A stretch of DNA of 58,840 bases, taken from CAZNFR01 sp964572225 (GTDB lineage: Bacteria > Bacteroidota > Bacteroidia > Bacteroidales > GCA-2748055). The DNA is taken from the NCBI GenBank assembly GCA_964572225.1, contig CAZNFR010000013.1, positions 1 through 58,840 on the forward strand, in the 5' to 3' direction. The translations under genes were made by a program, and so were the position numbers. A model generated the notes under the pieces. It did no database searches, was not told where the DNA came from, and saw only the letters and a program-made list of their open reading frames with translations. Below are positions 51,139-58,840 of the stretch, one piece after another; within the stretch, counting starts at the first letter, position 1; the number at the start of each line of letters is the position of its first letter.

Positions 51139-51260
51139 AAAAAACCCGTAACTCATCGTTATCCGCCTCTGATCAACCTCTACAATCTGTGATGAATTAC
51201 GGGTCTGCACCTGAAAACTGCAACTCCGCATTCGGAGCATCTTCAATATCCTATTCAACT
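51139..51260 (-). ncRNA. Structured minus-strand RNA ending in a strong terminator (mevalonate operon 3' end or separate small RNA)
   Basis: Read leftward, ACCCGTAATTCATC (51204-51191) pairs over all 14 positions with GATGAGTTACGGGT (51157-51144), with one G-U pair, across a 33-base loop, and runs into TTTTTT. On the plus strand the same position would be a C-A mismatch, so the minus strand is the structured one. Just upstream is a second hairpin, CTCCG-AATG-CGGAG (51237-51224). The rest of the 229-base gap (to 51367) holds a small hairpin ACAGAAA/TTTCTGT (51272-51289) and no gene. It lies 160-230 bases after the mevalonate kinase stop. Confidence 0.5.
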
Positions 51261-51367
51261 ATTTAACCCAGACAGAAATAATTTTCTGTGTTTATATAAT
51301 AACAACAAAGGTGATTTTTGGTTTAAACGAAAAGCACTTGTTTTTGGAGTTGCGATCAGCTAAGAAT

Positions 51368-52309
51368 TCAAATGATTTGTGGGTATTGGATTCTCCCCTT
51401 TAAAAAGACCTCTCTTTGTTCGGGCAGTCCGCTTTCCCTGGTCATCCCAAGAATAAATCCCCCACCCCCGGAACCGCATAATTTCAGTGCATAGCTGTCT
51501 GTGGACAAACCTCTTTCCCAGGATTTCAGAAAATCCCCGGGGATCATCTTCCTGAAATATTCCATCTGGAATAAGGAAAGCTCCCTGAATTTTTCCTTCA
51601 ACACCCGGATTTCTCCCGTAAGCAAACTTTCAATGCATTGGTGGGTAAGAGGAATAAATTTTTCCCTGATCTGTCGATTAAAGGAAACCTCCTCCAGTTG
51701 CTCCAGAAATCCTTTCACCAATGGTCCCGTAGATCCGGTAATCCCGGTATCAATCAAAAAAAAAGAAACCCCATCCCCTGGCAGAGGTATGTTAACTTTC
51801 CGGACCTCTTCACCCTGATTGACCAACAGGGGTGCACCGGAAAAACAACTCAGGGGATCAAGTCCGGAAGAAGTTCCATGAAAATAGGATTCCATCAGGG
51901 AAAAAATTCTCTTTAAAGCCGGAATGTTTTGAACAGCTGAAGGGTCCGGTTCAGAGGCACTGTATTCCGCATAAACCGCAGCTACAAGGGCACCTGACGA
52001 TCCCGCACCATAACCCTGAGGAATATTAGAATCAAAAAAAAGCCCATCCTTCAGATCGGCTGAGAACCTATCATAATCCATCGCTGCCGTCTGGTTTAAT
52101 TCCCGGTGTGATTTAAGATAGTTAAGGAAAAGTTGCAGATTGGCGTTGGATTCCCTGAAAAGAACATTTTCCGTATCCCGGGGTTCCGCAAACCTTAACC
52201 TACCCGAAAATTCGCGGAGGGGAACCGTGAGAGCCATGGAATCTAGGATAATGCCATATTCCCCGAAAAGGAGAAGTTTGCCATAAAAAGAAGGCCTGTC
52301 GTCCATCAT
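51368..52309 (-). CDS. mvk: Mevalonate kinase (GHMP family)
   Basis: The 313-residue GHMP kinase phosphorylates mevalonate to mevalonate 5-phosphate in the cytosol. It starts FYGKLLLFGEYGII (family N-terminal motif KxxLfGEhavv), carries the glycine-rich ATP loop PQGYGAGSSGALVAAVY, and ends with CGSGGGGFILGM (motif 3). Its place directly after the decarboxylase gene (2-base gap) in the mevalonate run supports the assignment over other GHMP kinases. Two adjacent Met codons open the frame; either could start. It is the last gene of the operon. Confidence 0.85.
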   Translation of the reverse strand: MMDDRPSFYGKLLLFGEYGIILDSMALTVPLREFSGRLRFAEPRDTENVLFRESNANLQLFLNYLKSHRELNQTAAMDYDRFSADLKDGLFFDSNIPQGYGAGSSGALVAAVYAEYSASEPDPSAVQNIPALKRIFSLMESYFHGTSSGLDPLSCFSGAPLLVNQGEEVRKVNIPLPGDGVSFFLIDTGITGSTGPLVKGFLEQLEEVSFNRQIREKFIPLTHQCIESLLTGEIRVLKEKFRELSLFQMEYFRKMIPGDFLKSWERGLSTDSYALKLCGSGGGGFILGMTRESGLPEQREVFLKGRIQYPQII

Positions 52310-52311
52310 GA

Positions 52312-53394
52312 TCAGGGAATATTTACCGGTCCGGTACCCATTGAGTCCCAGATAACCTTTCCCTCCTCACAAAAGGGCATGAGCTGTTCTTCAACAAAAA
52401 GCTCAACCTCCCTCTTATTTTCCTCGTGGTAAATCAGATGGACATTGGGTCCTGCATCGAGGGTAAAACAAACAAAAACCCCTGTCTTCTCCCGGTATTG
52501 CCTAACTTTCTCAATGATTTCCAGGGTTCCCGGACGTAAAAGGCTGTAGCCCGGAGTTGAACTGAGCATCAGCCCATGCAGGCTCAGAGCCTCGTTTTCG
52601 GTTACCTTGATAAATGCCTCACGCTTATTGGAATTAAGAGCATCAAGCAACTCCGAAAGATTGTTTTCAGCCTGCCTCATCCTGCTTCGGCCGTATGGAT
52701 GGGTATTCATTAATTCATGTCCGGCTGAGCTGCTTATCTTCTTCTTTTCCGAGTCCACAATCAGAATCGCATCCTGCAACCGGTAAAACCAGGAATCCTC
52801 ACTGAGTCTGTACTCTCTGGCAGAAAGATCCGAAGATTCAGGCCATACCGGAGTTTCTCCCCATATAGCAAAGCCCGGAAAAACCGACCTGCATGCACTG
52901 CCCGATCCCAGCCTCGCCAAAAATGACGCTTTTGCAAGGAACTCATCGTTTTCTGTTTGCTGTCCCAGTATCTGTTCTTCGATCTGCATAATTACCAGGG
53001 AAAGGGCACTCATGGCACTGGCAGAACTGGCAATACCTGTGCTGTGAGGAAAGGAGTTGGTACTTTCAATCTCCATTTCCAGACTGTCCAGAAAAGGAAC
53101 AAATCGCTTGATGGTTTGAAAATAGGCCTCCAGCTTGGGATGAAAGGAAGTGTTTTCCTTACCCTCAAAAAGAAAGGTCCAGTTCAGACCCTTTTTTTTT
53201 CGAATCTCATAATTAATCCGGGTCTCTGTATAAGATTCGCTCAAGACAAAACTAAGGCTGGGATTGGCGGGAACCTGGTAGTTCCGTTTTCCCCAGTATT
53301 TTACCAGGGCGATATTGGAGGGACTCCTCCAGGCAGAGTATCCCGTTCTTCCCGGTTCCAGATATTCTTTATATATTTCAGCGTTTCTAAACAA
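52312..53394 (-). CDS. mvaD: Diphosphomevalonate decarboxylase
   Basis: The 360-residue GHMP-fold enzyme decarboxylates mevalonate diphosphate to isopentenyl diphosphate using ATP. The signature SNIALVKYWGKRN is near the N-terminus; the ATP loop is in SFPHSTGIASSASAMSAL, followed by GSGSACRS; and the catalytic Asp is in FTLDAGPNVHLIY. Length and motifs match the family. It overlaps the upstream GYDIA-family kinase gene by 8 bases and precedes mevalonate kinase by 2, so translation is coupled through the pathway. Confidence 0.95.
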   Translation of the reverse strand: MFRNAEIYKEYLEPGRTGYSAWRSPSNIALVKYWGKRNYQVPANPSLSFVLSESYTETRINYEIRKKKGLNWTFLFEGKENTSFHPKLEAYFQTIKRFVPFLDSLEMEIESTNSFPHSTGIASSASAMSALSLVIMQIEEQILGQQTENDEFLAKASFLARLGSGSACRSVFPGFAIWGETPVWPESSDLSAREYRLSEDSWFYRLQDAILIVDSEKKKISSSAGHELMNTHPYGRSRMRQAENNLSELLDALNSNKREAFIKVTENEALSLHGLMLSSTPGYSLLRPGTLEIIEKVRQYREKTGVFVCFTLDAGPNVHLIYHEENKREVELFVEEQLMPFCEEGKVIWDSMGTGPVNIP

Positions 53395-54331
53395 GACTGT
53401 TAATGTTTGGTTTGGCGATCAGATCATCGTAACTGAACCAGGATTTGATATCCTTTCGTTTCAGGTATGAACTTACATATTCTCTCGGATAATCCGATGC
53501 AAAAAGTGCAAAATCTCCACCCCATGCTCCCAGGGATTTAACCGATCCATTGAAATCAGAAAATCTGGATTTCTTCAGTGGTTTCACTTTCAGTACTCTG
53601 GAAAGGATCTCTTCATGTTGATTTATTAACCTGGTAAAATCAACGATATTATTGGATTTTAATATTTTATGGGTAATCGAGGTTATTTCTTCCACCTCCT
53701 TTCTCACATCCGCTTCTTTCTCCCTGAAATCCGCAACTGCTTCGACCGACCGGCTTTTCCGGCCAAGCCATCCGAAGTAAAGATTTTCGGTGAAGGGAGG
53801 ATCGAATTCAACCTCCCTTACCTCTGGCTTCCCTTCCGCAATGGAATAAACAATAGGAACCCCTTTCTGCGCAACGGCTACATCATAACCAGAACCCGCG
53901 GAGACCTTGGAATGAAGCCGGTAAGGATCCACCCCGGCCCAGCGGGCAACATTTACCAGCAGGGAGGAACTGCTTCCCAGTCCCCAGTTAATATTGAATT
54001 CAATATTGCTCACGGCTTCCGTCTTCACTTCACCAGTCAGAAAATTAGGCTGAAGCTCCCGGGCAGCAAGGATCAGATCCCGGAGAGACTGAGCAATGGG
54101 AAAATCATTGGTATTGCCAATTGCCAGGTCGGGTATGCTGAAGTTTGCCTCAAACCAAAACTCCTTTTCTACGTAGGTTTTCCATGCGAGCTGGGGTTTT
54201 CCCGTAATCTCGGTGAGAACCAGACTTTGTCCGGGACGCGTGGGCAAAGCCAGCGCTTCGGCTCCTTCAAGGACCAGGTATTCACCGGTGATCATCAATT
54301 TACCTGCAGATCTGTATATCATTTTTTCCAT
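53387..54331 (-). CDS. GYDIA-family GHMP kinase (probable phosphomevalonate kinase of Bacteroidota)
   Basis: The ATG at 54331 (MEKMIYRSAGKLMITGEYLV) is chosen because it lies 13 bases after the HMG-CoA reductase stop. The open frame to 54409 overlaps that gene. The 314-residue protein has the GHMP start motif KLMITGEYLVLEGA, the ATP loop NWGLGSSSSLLVN and GSGYDVAVA, a variant of the GYDIA motif that names the family. It sits exactly where phosphomevalonate kinase is needed, between mevalonate kinase and decarboxylase genes, and no other candidate is in the window. Function is inferred from position. Confidence 0.85.
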   Translation of the reverse strand: MEKMIYRSAGKLMITGEYLVLEGAEALALPTRPGQSLVLTEITGKPQLAWKTYVEKEFWFEANFSIPDLAIGNTNDFPIAQSLRDLILAARELQPNFLTGEVKTEAVSNIEFNINWGLGSSSSLLVNVARWAGVDPYRLHSKVSAGSGYDVAVAQKGVPIVYSIAEGKPEVREVEFDPPFTENLYFGWLGRKSRSVEAVADFREKEADVRKEVEEITSITHKILKSNNIVDFTRLINQHEEILSRVLKVKPLKKSRFSDFNGSVKSLGAWGGDFALFASDYPREYVSSYLKRKDIKSWFSYDDLIAKPNINSLV

Positions 54332-54344
54332 CCTGTACTTAATA

Positions 54345-55643
54345 TTAGCGGTTTCTGAGCTTTTCCAGGAACCTCTCCACCTCTGTGTAAGAAATGGTGC
54401 GCCCCGCAAAATATTCCATCGCCATTCGCCTTTCCTCTTCGTTTGCCTTACGGAAACCGAGCATATTTCCCAGGTGCATTTTCATATGGCCCTTCTGTAT
54501 CCCCTGAGTAATAAGTGCTTTAACGGCAGCGAAATTATTGGCAAGACCCGCCGATGCGGTAATCATCATCAATTCCTTTGCGTCCGGATTACCCAGGATT
54601 TGCATCGCCCGTTTTGCCAGGGGATGCAAGGTAGTAAGTCCGCCAACCGTACCGAGAGCCATAGGAAGCTCCAAAATAAAATAAAAATCATCACCCTCCA
54701 AGCCTGCCCTGGAAAGACTTCTGTATTTTCCGTCTCTCGAAGCATAGGCATGTCCCGCTGCCTCCAGGGCCCTGAAATCATTGCCGGTTGCCAGCACAAC
54801 CGCATCCATACCGTTAAAAATCCCCTTATTGTGGGTAACGGCCCGAAAAGTGTCTATTGCTGCAATTTCTGTGGCAAAAATAAATTTCCTTGCAAACTGT
54901 TCCGCACCCATCTCTTTGTCAGCCCCTTCAAGCTCCTCAAGACTGCATCTCACTTCGGCTTTCACCCTGCAATCGGGTGTATAATTAGAAAGAATGGCCA
55001 TCACCGTCTGGTATTCCGTTCCCGGAAAATGCTGTTGGGTAAATTGCTGAAGGGTCCTTCCCCCCGATTCGAGTACCGAGTTGATGAAGTTGGCTCCCAT
55101 GGAATCGGCGGTTAAAAACCGGAAACGGAGCTGGAAATAGTTTTTCAGTTCAGCACTTCTGTCGAGCAATCGGATATCATAAATCCCTCCGCCTCTTTTT
55201 TCCATGTTGGCGGTAATGCCGGAAGCATCCTTGCGGATCTCACGATCCAGGCTATTGATCTTCTGTTCCAGCTCTTCTCCCTTTCCTGTCCAGGTAAAAT
55301 GCAACTGCCCTTCCTTAAGCATTTCGCTTACTTCAACCCTGAATCCACCCCGATTGTACCAGAATCCTGCAGCCCACGAGGCCGCCGCCACTACCGAACT
55401 CTCTTCAATCACCATAGGTACCATATAGTCTTTCCCGTTTACCAGGAAATTGGGAGCCACTCCGAAAGGAAGGGGGAAATTAGCGAGGGTATTCTCCGAG
55501 AAACCATCAAGGGCCCTCTGTATCTCAGGATCGGGATGGTCGAATGCCCGGAGTGAATCCGTAAATTCTTCCGAATCCGTTATCCGTTCAGACACTTTTT
55601 CCATCCTGCCTTTTTTATCGAGTTTGGAAAAGCCTTTGATCAT
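54345..55643 (-). CDS. mvaA: Hydroxymethylglutaryl-CoA reductase, class II
   Basis: The 432-residue enzyme reduces HMG-CoA to mevalonate with two NAD(P)H. Visible motifs are ENTLANFPLPFGVAPNFLVN (HMG/CoA binding), VIEESSVVAAAS with the catalytic Glu, DSMGANFIN (variant of DAMGAN, nucleotide binding), ATGNDFRALEAAGHAYA, GTVGGLTTLHPLA and QKGHMKMHLGNML with the C-terminal His. The absence of membrane helices and the degradative-type length place it in class II. It feeds the kinases downstream and lies 11 bases after the isomerase gene. Confidence 0.96.
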   Translation of the reverse strand: MIKGFSKLDKKGRMEKVSERITDSEEFTDSLRAFDHPDPEIQRALDGFSENTLANFPLPFGVAPNFLVNGKDYMVPMVIEESSVVAAASWAAGFWYNRGGFRVEVSEMLKEGQLHFTWTGKGEELEQKINSLDREIRKDASGITANMEKRGGGIYDIRLLDRSAELKNYFQLRFRFLTADSMGANFINSVLESGGRTLQQFTQQHFPGTEYQTVMAILSNYTPDCRVKAEVRCSLEELEGADKEMGAEQFARKFIFATEIAAIDTFRAVTHNKGIFNGMDAVVLATGNDFRALEAAGHAYASRDGKYRSLSRAGLEGDDFYFILELPMALGTVGGLTTLHPLAKRAMQILGNPDAKELMMITASAGLANNFAAVKALITQGIQKGHMKMHLGNMLGFRKANEEERRMAMEYFAGRTISYTEVERFLEKLRNR

Positions 55644-55654
55644 GGTGCCTTTAA

Positions 55655-56647
55655 TTATTCATTGATCCTTAAATAGTTGTACGCCAGCTGCAGCCCCTTA
55701 ACCTGATGAGCGGTAAAATCCTGCAGTTCCTCATAACTTTCTTTGGCGTACTTCAGAAAACCCGAAGCCATTCCATAGATGGCCGGGATTTTTGACTTCG
55801 AAATAAGGTAATACCCATCGAGAAAGGATTTCACTCCTCCGGAGATGATCAGCATTTTTGTGTTTACCTCCCCTTCATCGGCAATCTCATTGGCAAATAC
55901 CAGCATTTGATAAGCGTCGTGACCTACCCTGGAAAGGGGTTCGAAGAGTTCCTGTACTGACTCCGGACTGCGCATCAGTTCGAGCTTGGCAAAATTGGTA
56001 CCTCCAAAGGCAGCAAATTCAACCGCCAGCAGAGGCAGTTTTAATAACTCTCTGAGGCTGTTTTTCCCCATTCCCTGACCAACCTCTTTCACAATTAGCG
56101 GGTAATCGGCCTTCTCCAGAACGGCCTTAACCGTATCCAGGGGTGATTTTTTCAGGCGGTCTCCTTCGGGCTGAAACCATTCCTGAAGGGGATTTACATG
56201 GATAATGAGCCCGTCGGCCCTCAGCTTCTCAATCAGCTCGGTTATGCGGTAGAGTTTATTCTCAGCAACCAGTTCTTCGACCTGGGCAATTCCCAGGTTG
56301 GCATAAAAAGGCTGGTCCTCACCTATGATTTCCCGCATATTAAAATCTTCAAAATAGGTATTATCGTCCATGATAATCCTGCAGGAACCCAGCCCCATTC
56401 CAAATCCAAATTCCTGGCAAACCCTGGCAAGGTTGCGGTTAATCTTTCCTGCCATTTTGGTACCTCCGGTCATGCTGGACACCCAGATGGGGACCCGGGT
56501 CTTTTTCCTGCCGAAAGGAAAATCCCCGGGAAGATCTCCCGGGTGAGGATTTAACATGGGTTCGTACAAAAAACGCCGATCGATAAGGTCTTTCAGTATT
56601 TGGGACTGAAAGGCCATGTCAATATGGTCTCTTTTCCTGTTTTCCAT
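55655..56647 (-). CDS. fni: Type 2 isopentenyl-diphosphate delta-isomerase (FMN-dependent)
   Basis: The 330-residue TIM-barrel flavoprotein interconverts IPP and DMAPP. It begins RKRDHIDMAFQSQ, has WVSSMTGGTKMAGKINRNLA, INPLQEWFQPEGD-like HVNPLQEWFQPEGD, IVKEVGQGMG and GGTNFAKLELMRS, and ISGGVKSFLDGYY near the C-terminus, the FMN phosphate site. This is the IDI-2 class, not the zinc enzyme. It is the first isoprenoid gene of the run, 3 bases after the acyl-CoA dehydrogenase stop, and shares the same transcript. Confidence 0.95.
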   Translation of the reverse strand: MENRKRDHIDMAFQSQILKDLIDRRFLYEPMLNPHPGDLPGDFPFGRKKTRVPIWVSSMTGGTKMAGKINRNLARVCQEFGFGMGLGSCRIIMDDNTYFEDFNMREIIGEDQPFYANLGIAQVEELVAENKLYRITELIEKLRADGLIIHVNPLQEWFQPEGDRLKKSPLDTVKAVLEKADYPLIVKEVGQGMGKNSLRELLKLPLLAVEFAAFGGTNFAKLELMRSPESVQELFEPLSRVGHDAYQMLVFANEIADEGEVNTKMLIISGGVKSFLDGYYLISKSKIPAIYGMASGFLKYAKESYEELQDFTAHQVKGLQLAYNYLRINE

Positions 56648-56650
56648 AAT

Positions 56651-57808
56651 TTATAAACCAAGATTTCTGGAAATCACCCAACGCAGGATTTCGGAAGTAC
56701 CCTCTCCTATTTGCAACAGTCTCTGGTCGCGATAATATCTTTCTACCGGACTCTCCTTGAATAATCCGGCCCCGCCATAAATCTGCACGGCTTCGTCGGC
56801 CACCTCTCTGGCAATTTCCGATGAGTACAGTTTGGCCATGGCTGCTTCGCGACTGAAGGGTTTTCCGCTATCCTTCAGCCAGCAAGCCTTGTACAGAAAA
56901 TTTCTGGCCAGCTCGATCTTCATATCCATATCGGCCAGTTTGAAAGCGATGGACTGGTTTTTTCCAATGGCTTTGTTAAACTGAACCCTTTTTTTGGAAT
57001 ATTCCAGGGCATATTCAAAAGCCCCCTGGGCAAGTCCCACTCCCATGGCTGCAATCGATAACCTGCCACCGTCAAGGGTTTCAAACATATAATTGGGTCC
57101 TTTCCCCCGCTCACCCAGTAGGTTCTCTTCGGGGACCCTCACATTGGTAAAGCTCATACGCGCGGTATCTGCCCCCCTCCACATAAGTTTCCCATACATT
57201 CTCTCGGTCTCGTAACCCTCTCTTTCTCTTTCCACCAATATGGATGAAAGCTCTTTCTCCCCGTTTTTCAGGTCAGTGATCACCTGCAAATTAATCCCTG
57301 CCGATATGGGAACTGATCCGTTGGTAATGTATTGTTTTTTTCCGTTGATCACCCATTCGCCTTTATCAAGAACGGCGGTGGTTTCAGTACCTCTGGCATC
57401 GGATCCTGCATTTTTTTCGGTAAGACCGAATGCCCAGAGTTTATCGCCCGTGGTTAAGGAAGGAAGAAATTTCTCCCGCTGTTTCTCGGTACCGAATTTA
57501 TAGATAGGATAAATCCCCAGTGAATTATGTGCTGCAAGTGTGGCAGCAGGGGATGCATCTACCCTGGCAATCTCTTCAACCGAAATAATATAAGAAAGTG
57601 AATCCAGGTTGGCACCTCCGTATTTTTCCGGAATGTTGATACCAAAAAGACCCATAACCCCCATTTCCTTTGCTAATTCAATGGAGAATATTTCCTTCTC
57701 GTCATTCCCGGCTGCCTCGCGGGCAACAGGACCTTCTGCGAATTCTCTCACTTTTTTTCGCAAACGGATATGAGCATCATTTTCGTAAATCGATGTGTTC
57801 ATATGCAT
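56651..57808 (-). CDS. Acyl-CoA dehydrogenase
   Basis: The 385-residue FAD enzyme introduces an alpha-beta double bond in an acyl-CoA. It shows WAFGLTEKNAGSDARG and QYITNGSVP (FAD contacts), YGGAGLFKESPVERYYRDQR and QIGEGTSEILRWVI. The Glu of GEGTSE corresponds to the catalytic base of medium/short-chain enzymes; isovaleryl-CoA dehydrogenases usually read GAGTSE there, so a straight or 2-methyl-branched substrate is more likely than isovaleryl-CoA. It lies 5 bases after the carboxylase gene and 3 before the isomerase gene. The start may be the second Met, at 57802. Confidence 0.92.
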   Translation of the reverse strand: MHMNTSIYENDAHIRLRKKVREFAEGPVAREAAGNDEKEIFSIELAKEMGVMGLFGINIPEKYGGANLDSLSYIISVEEIARVDASPAATLAAHNSLGIYPIYKFGTEKQREKFLPSLTTGDKLWAFGLTEKNAGSDARGTETTAVLDKGEWVINGKKQYITNGSVPISAGINLQVITDLKNGEKELSSILVEREREGYETERMYGKLMWRGADTARMSFTNVRVPEENLLGERGKGPNYMFETLDGGRLSIAAMGVGLAQGAFEYALEYSKKRVQFNKAIGKNQSIAFKLADMDMKIELARNFLYKACWLKDSGKPFSREAAMAKLYSSEIAREVADEAVQIYGGAGLFKESPVERYYRDQRLLQIGEGTSEILRWVISRNLGL

Positions 57809-57813
57809 TTACA

Positions 57814-58840
57814 TTAGTTAATATTGCAATTATCAATTATCAAAGCCGTTTGATTTATCGTTACCTGTTCCCCTTCACTTATCCTTACCTCGCTTACACA
57901 GCCGTGGTAGGGAGAAATGATTTTATTCTCAATTTTCATGGCATCCAGAATGAAAAGGACATCTCCTTTTTTTACATTGCTGTCCTTTTTGACATTCATT
58001 TTTACCACCCTGCCATGAAGGGGAGACCGGATCACTTTGGGACCTTCTTCGTTGTCGGGGATCTCTTCCCTCAGCCAGGGATTCAGAGGCAGGTAATCAA
58101 CAGGTTTCAGGCGGAACTCGTAGCCATCAATTACTACGATATCTTCAACATCCAGACCCGAGCTAATGTTCGCTGAGATCCATTCCCCGTTTTCCTCAAA
58201 TATTAACAAATGCTTGCTGATACTTTTGGGCTCTACTCTAATCTCCTGATCCTCATAGGTAAATATAAAAAATCTGGGATTTCTCTCCCTAACTCTCAGT
58301 TCAATCTGGCGATCGCGGAAAACCACATTTTTTCGAACCTGGGTTCTCCAGTATCCGGTGCGCTCCCACAAAGTCCCTTCCTTCCTTGAGGAGTTATACA
58401 GAAGATTCGCCAGCCATGCCGAGAAAATATGTTTCTCCTCTATCGATTCCCTGCGCGCTATCCATTTTTCCTGGAGTGCAGAAAGCTTGCTTTCAAGCCA
58501 GGTAGTGGAAAAAGCATTGTTCTGAAAATCCCCTGAATCCAGAATTTCGATGAGAAACTCCCGGTTGGTGATCAGTCCGTTTACACGGGTGTGCAACAAT
58601 GCCTGCTTCAACATCTGAATGGAAGAACTGCGATCGGGGCCCCAGGCTATCACTTTAGAGATCATGGGATCATAATAGGGTTTGATTTCGCAGGGACCAT
58701 CCACGGCCGAGTCGATGCGAACGCCCGGCAGCGCAGGTTCGTAGTATTCCTGGATTGTTCCGGGTGAAGGCAGGAAATTTTTCATGGGATCTTCTGCGTA
58801 TAATCTGGCCTCTATGGCATGACCGCTGAAGTTCAGGCTC
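57814..58840 (-). CDS. Biotin-dependent acyl-CoA carboxylase alpha subunit (C-terminal part, cut by right window edge)
   Basis: The frame enters from the edge as SLNFSGHAIEARLYAEDP (the last block of a biotin carboxylase domain) and continues FLPSPGTIQ, a BT-like linker (about 90-220 of the visible part) and a biotinyl domain with the target Lys in DAMKIEN and GCVSEVRISEGEQV. About 342 residues are visible. It is the alpha subunit of an acetyl-, propionyl- or 3-methylcrotonyl-CoA carboxylase; the sequence does not decide which. The biotin motif reads DAMKI, not the usual EAMKM. It is 5 bases upstream of the acyl-CoA dehydrogenase gene, so it opens the visible operon. Confidence 0.93.
   Translation of the reverse strand, partial: SLNFSGHAIEARLYAEDPMKNFLPSPGTIQEYYEPALPGVRIDSAVDGPCEIKPYYDPMISKVIAWGPDRSSSIQMLKQALLHTRVNGLITNREFLIEILDSGDFQNNAFSTTWLESKLSALQEKWIARRESIEEKHIFSAWLANLLYNSSRKEGTLWERTGYWRTQVRKNVVFRDRQIELRVRERNPRFFIFTYEDQEIRVEPKSISKHLLIFEENGEWISANISSGLDVEDIVVIDGYEFRLKPVDYLPLNPWLREEIPDNEEGPKVIRSPLHGRVVKMNVKKDSNVKKGDVLFILDAMKIENKIISPYHGCVSEVRISEGEQVTINQTALIIDNCNIN

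Noticed and set aside
51025..51258. 77-codon minus-strand frame running from the structured RNA into the SDR gene
   Set aside because: It lies antisense to the SDR coding end and passes through the terminator hairpin, so it is most likely a shadow. A loose resemblance of its ...IVEV... stretch to the 37811-37918 peptide is too short to count.
56651..57808. Acyl-CoA dehydrogenase as isovaleryl-CoA dehydrogenase
   Set aside because: The C-terminal GEGTSE carries the Glu typical of other acyl-CoA dehydrogenases, whereas isovaleryl enzymes usually have GAGTSE. The leucine link is therefore kept only as a hypothesis.
1..58840. CRISPR arrays, insertion sequences, prophage or integrated elements
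   Set aside because: No regularly spaced direct repeats, transposase, integrase or phage structural genes were seen.

Overview
The window looks like a chromosomal segment of a member of the Bacteroidota (Bacteroidales/Marinilabiliales-like). The grounds are a short primary sigma factor without region 1.1, a type IX secretion (T9SS) C-terminal sorting domain, a hybrid two-component protein with an AraC output, a CotH-kinase protein, an LruC-type lipoprotein, a bacterial mevalonate pathway with a GYDIA-family GHMP kinase, and Bacteroidota-type promoter elements (TAnnTTTG) upstream of several genes. No rRNA, tRNA, CRISPR array, insertion sequence or phage gene was seen. Species-level placement is not possible from sequence reading alone.

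Layout. (1) 1-12567, minus strand: one tightly overlapping exopolysaccharide operon. It reads from the right as response regulator, initiating sugar transferase with a receiver-like N-terminus, short TolC-like protein, Wzc-like chain-length/BY-kinase protein, Wzx flippase, Wzy polymerase, three GT2 glycosyltransferases, an asparagine-synthase-like protein and a YdcF/DUF218-like protein cut by the left edge. (2) 12686-18628: a signalling island of REC-histidine kinase, PAS-kinase-REC, two single-receiver regulators (one lacking the conserved Lys) and a convergent NtrC-type sigma-54 activator. (3) 18851-24053: LruC lipoprotein, a membrane histidine kinase that needs a non-ATG start, and a cyclase-like/HD protein with a degenerate metal site. 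(4) 24277-31393: housekeeping genes uvrB, an acyl-CoA synthetase, rpoD with an unusually strong Shine-Dalgarno, an HtrA protease and dapF.

(5) 31402-37116, minus strand: an eight-gene cluster starting with a DUF134 regulator, followed by two NifX/NifB-like small proteins, a DUF5320 protein, two MinD-type ATPases with built-in ferredoxin domains, a metallo-beta-lactamase-fold protein and a CoA-disulfide-reductase/rhodanese fusion. It resembles the orange-protein (ORP) loci of sulfate reducers. Its promoter carries two copies of an AGAATATTCT palindrome flanking a TATATTTG element. This is the most interesting part of the window. Next to it are a Nim-like flavoprotein and a hidden small transcribed locus with its own terminator.

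(6) 38179-46489, minus strand: CotH protein, a large FG-GAP/T9SS surface protein with an unusual beta-rich middle, and a TPR/hybrid histidine kinase/AraC regulator. (7) 46824-51138: a prolyl-oligopeptidase-like hydrolase with a Gfo/Idh/MocA oxidoreductase, an NAD(P)H oxidoreductase with an AlkD-like glycosylase, and an SDR protein. (8) 51368-58840, minus strand: a biotin-dependent carboxylase subunit (cut by the right edge), an acyl-CoA dehydrogenase, then IDI-2, HMG-CoA reductase, GYDIA kinase, diphosphomevalonate decarboxylase and mevalonate kinase, apparently one operon ending at a strong hairpin near 51140.
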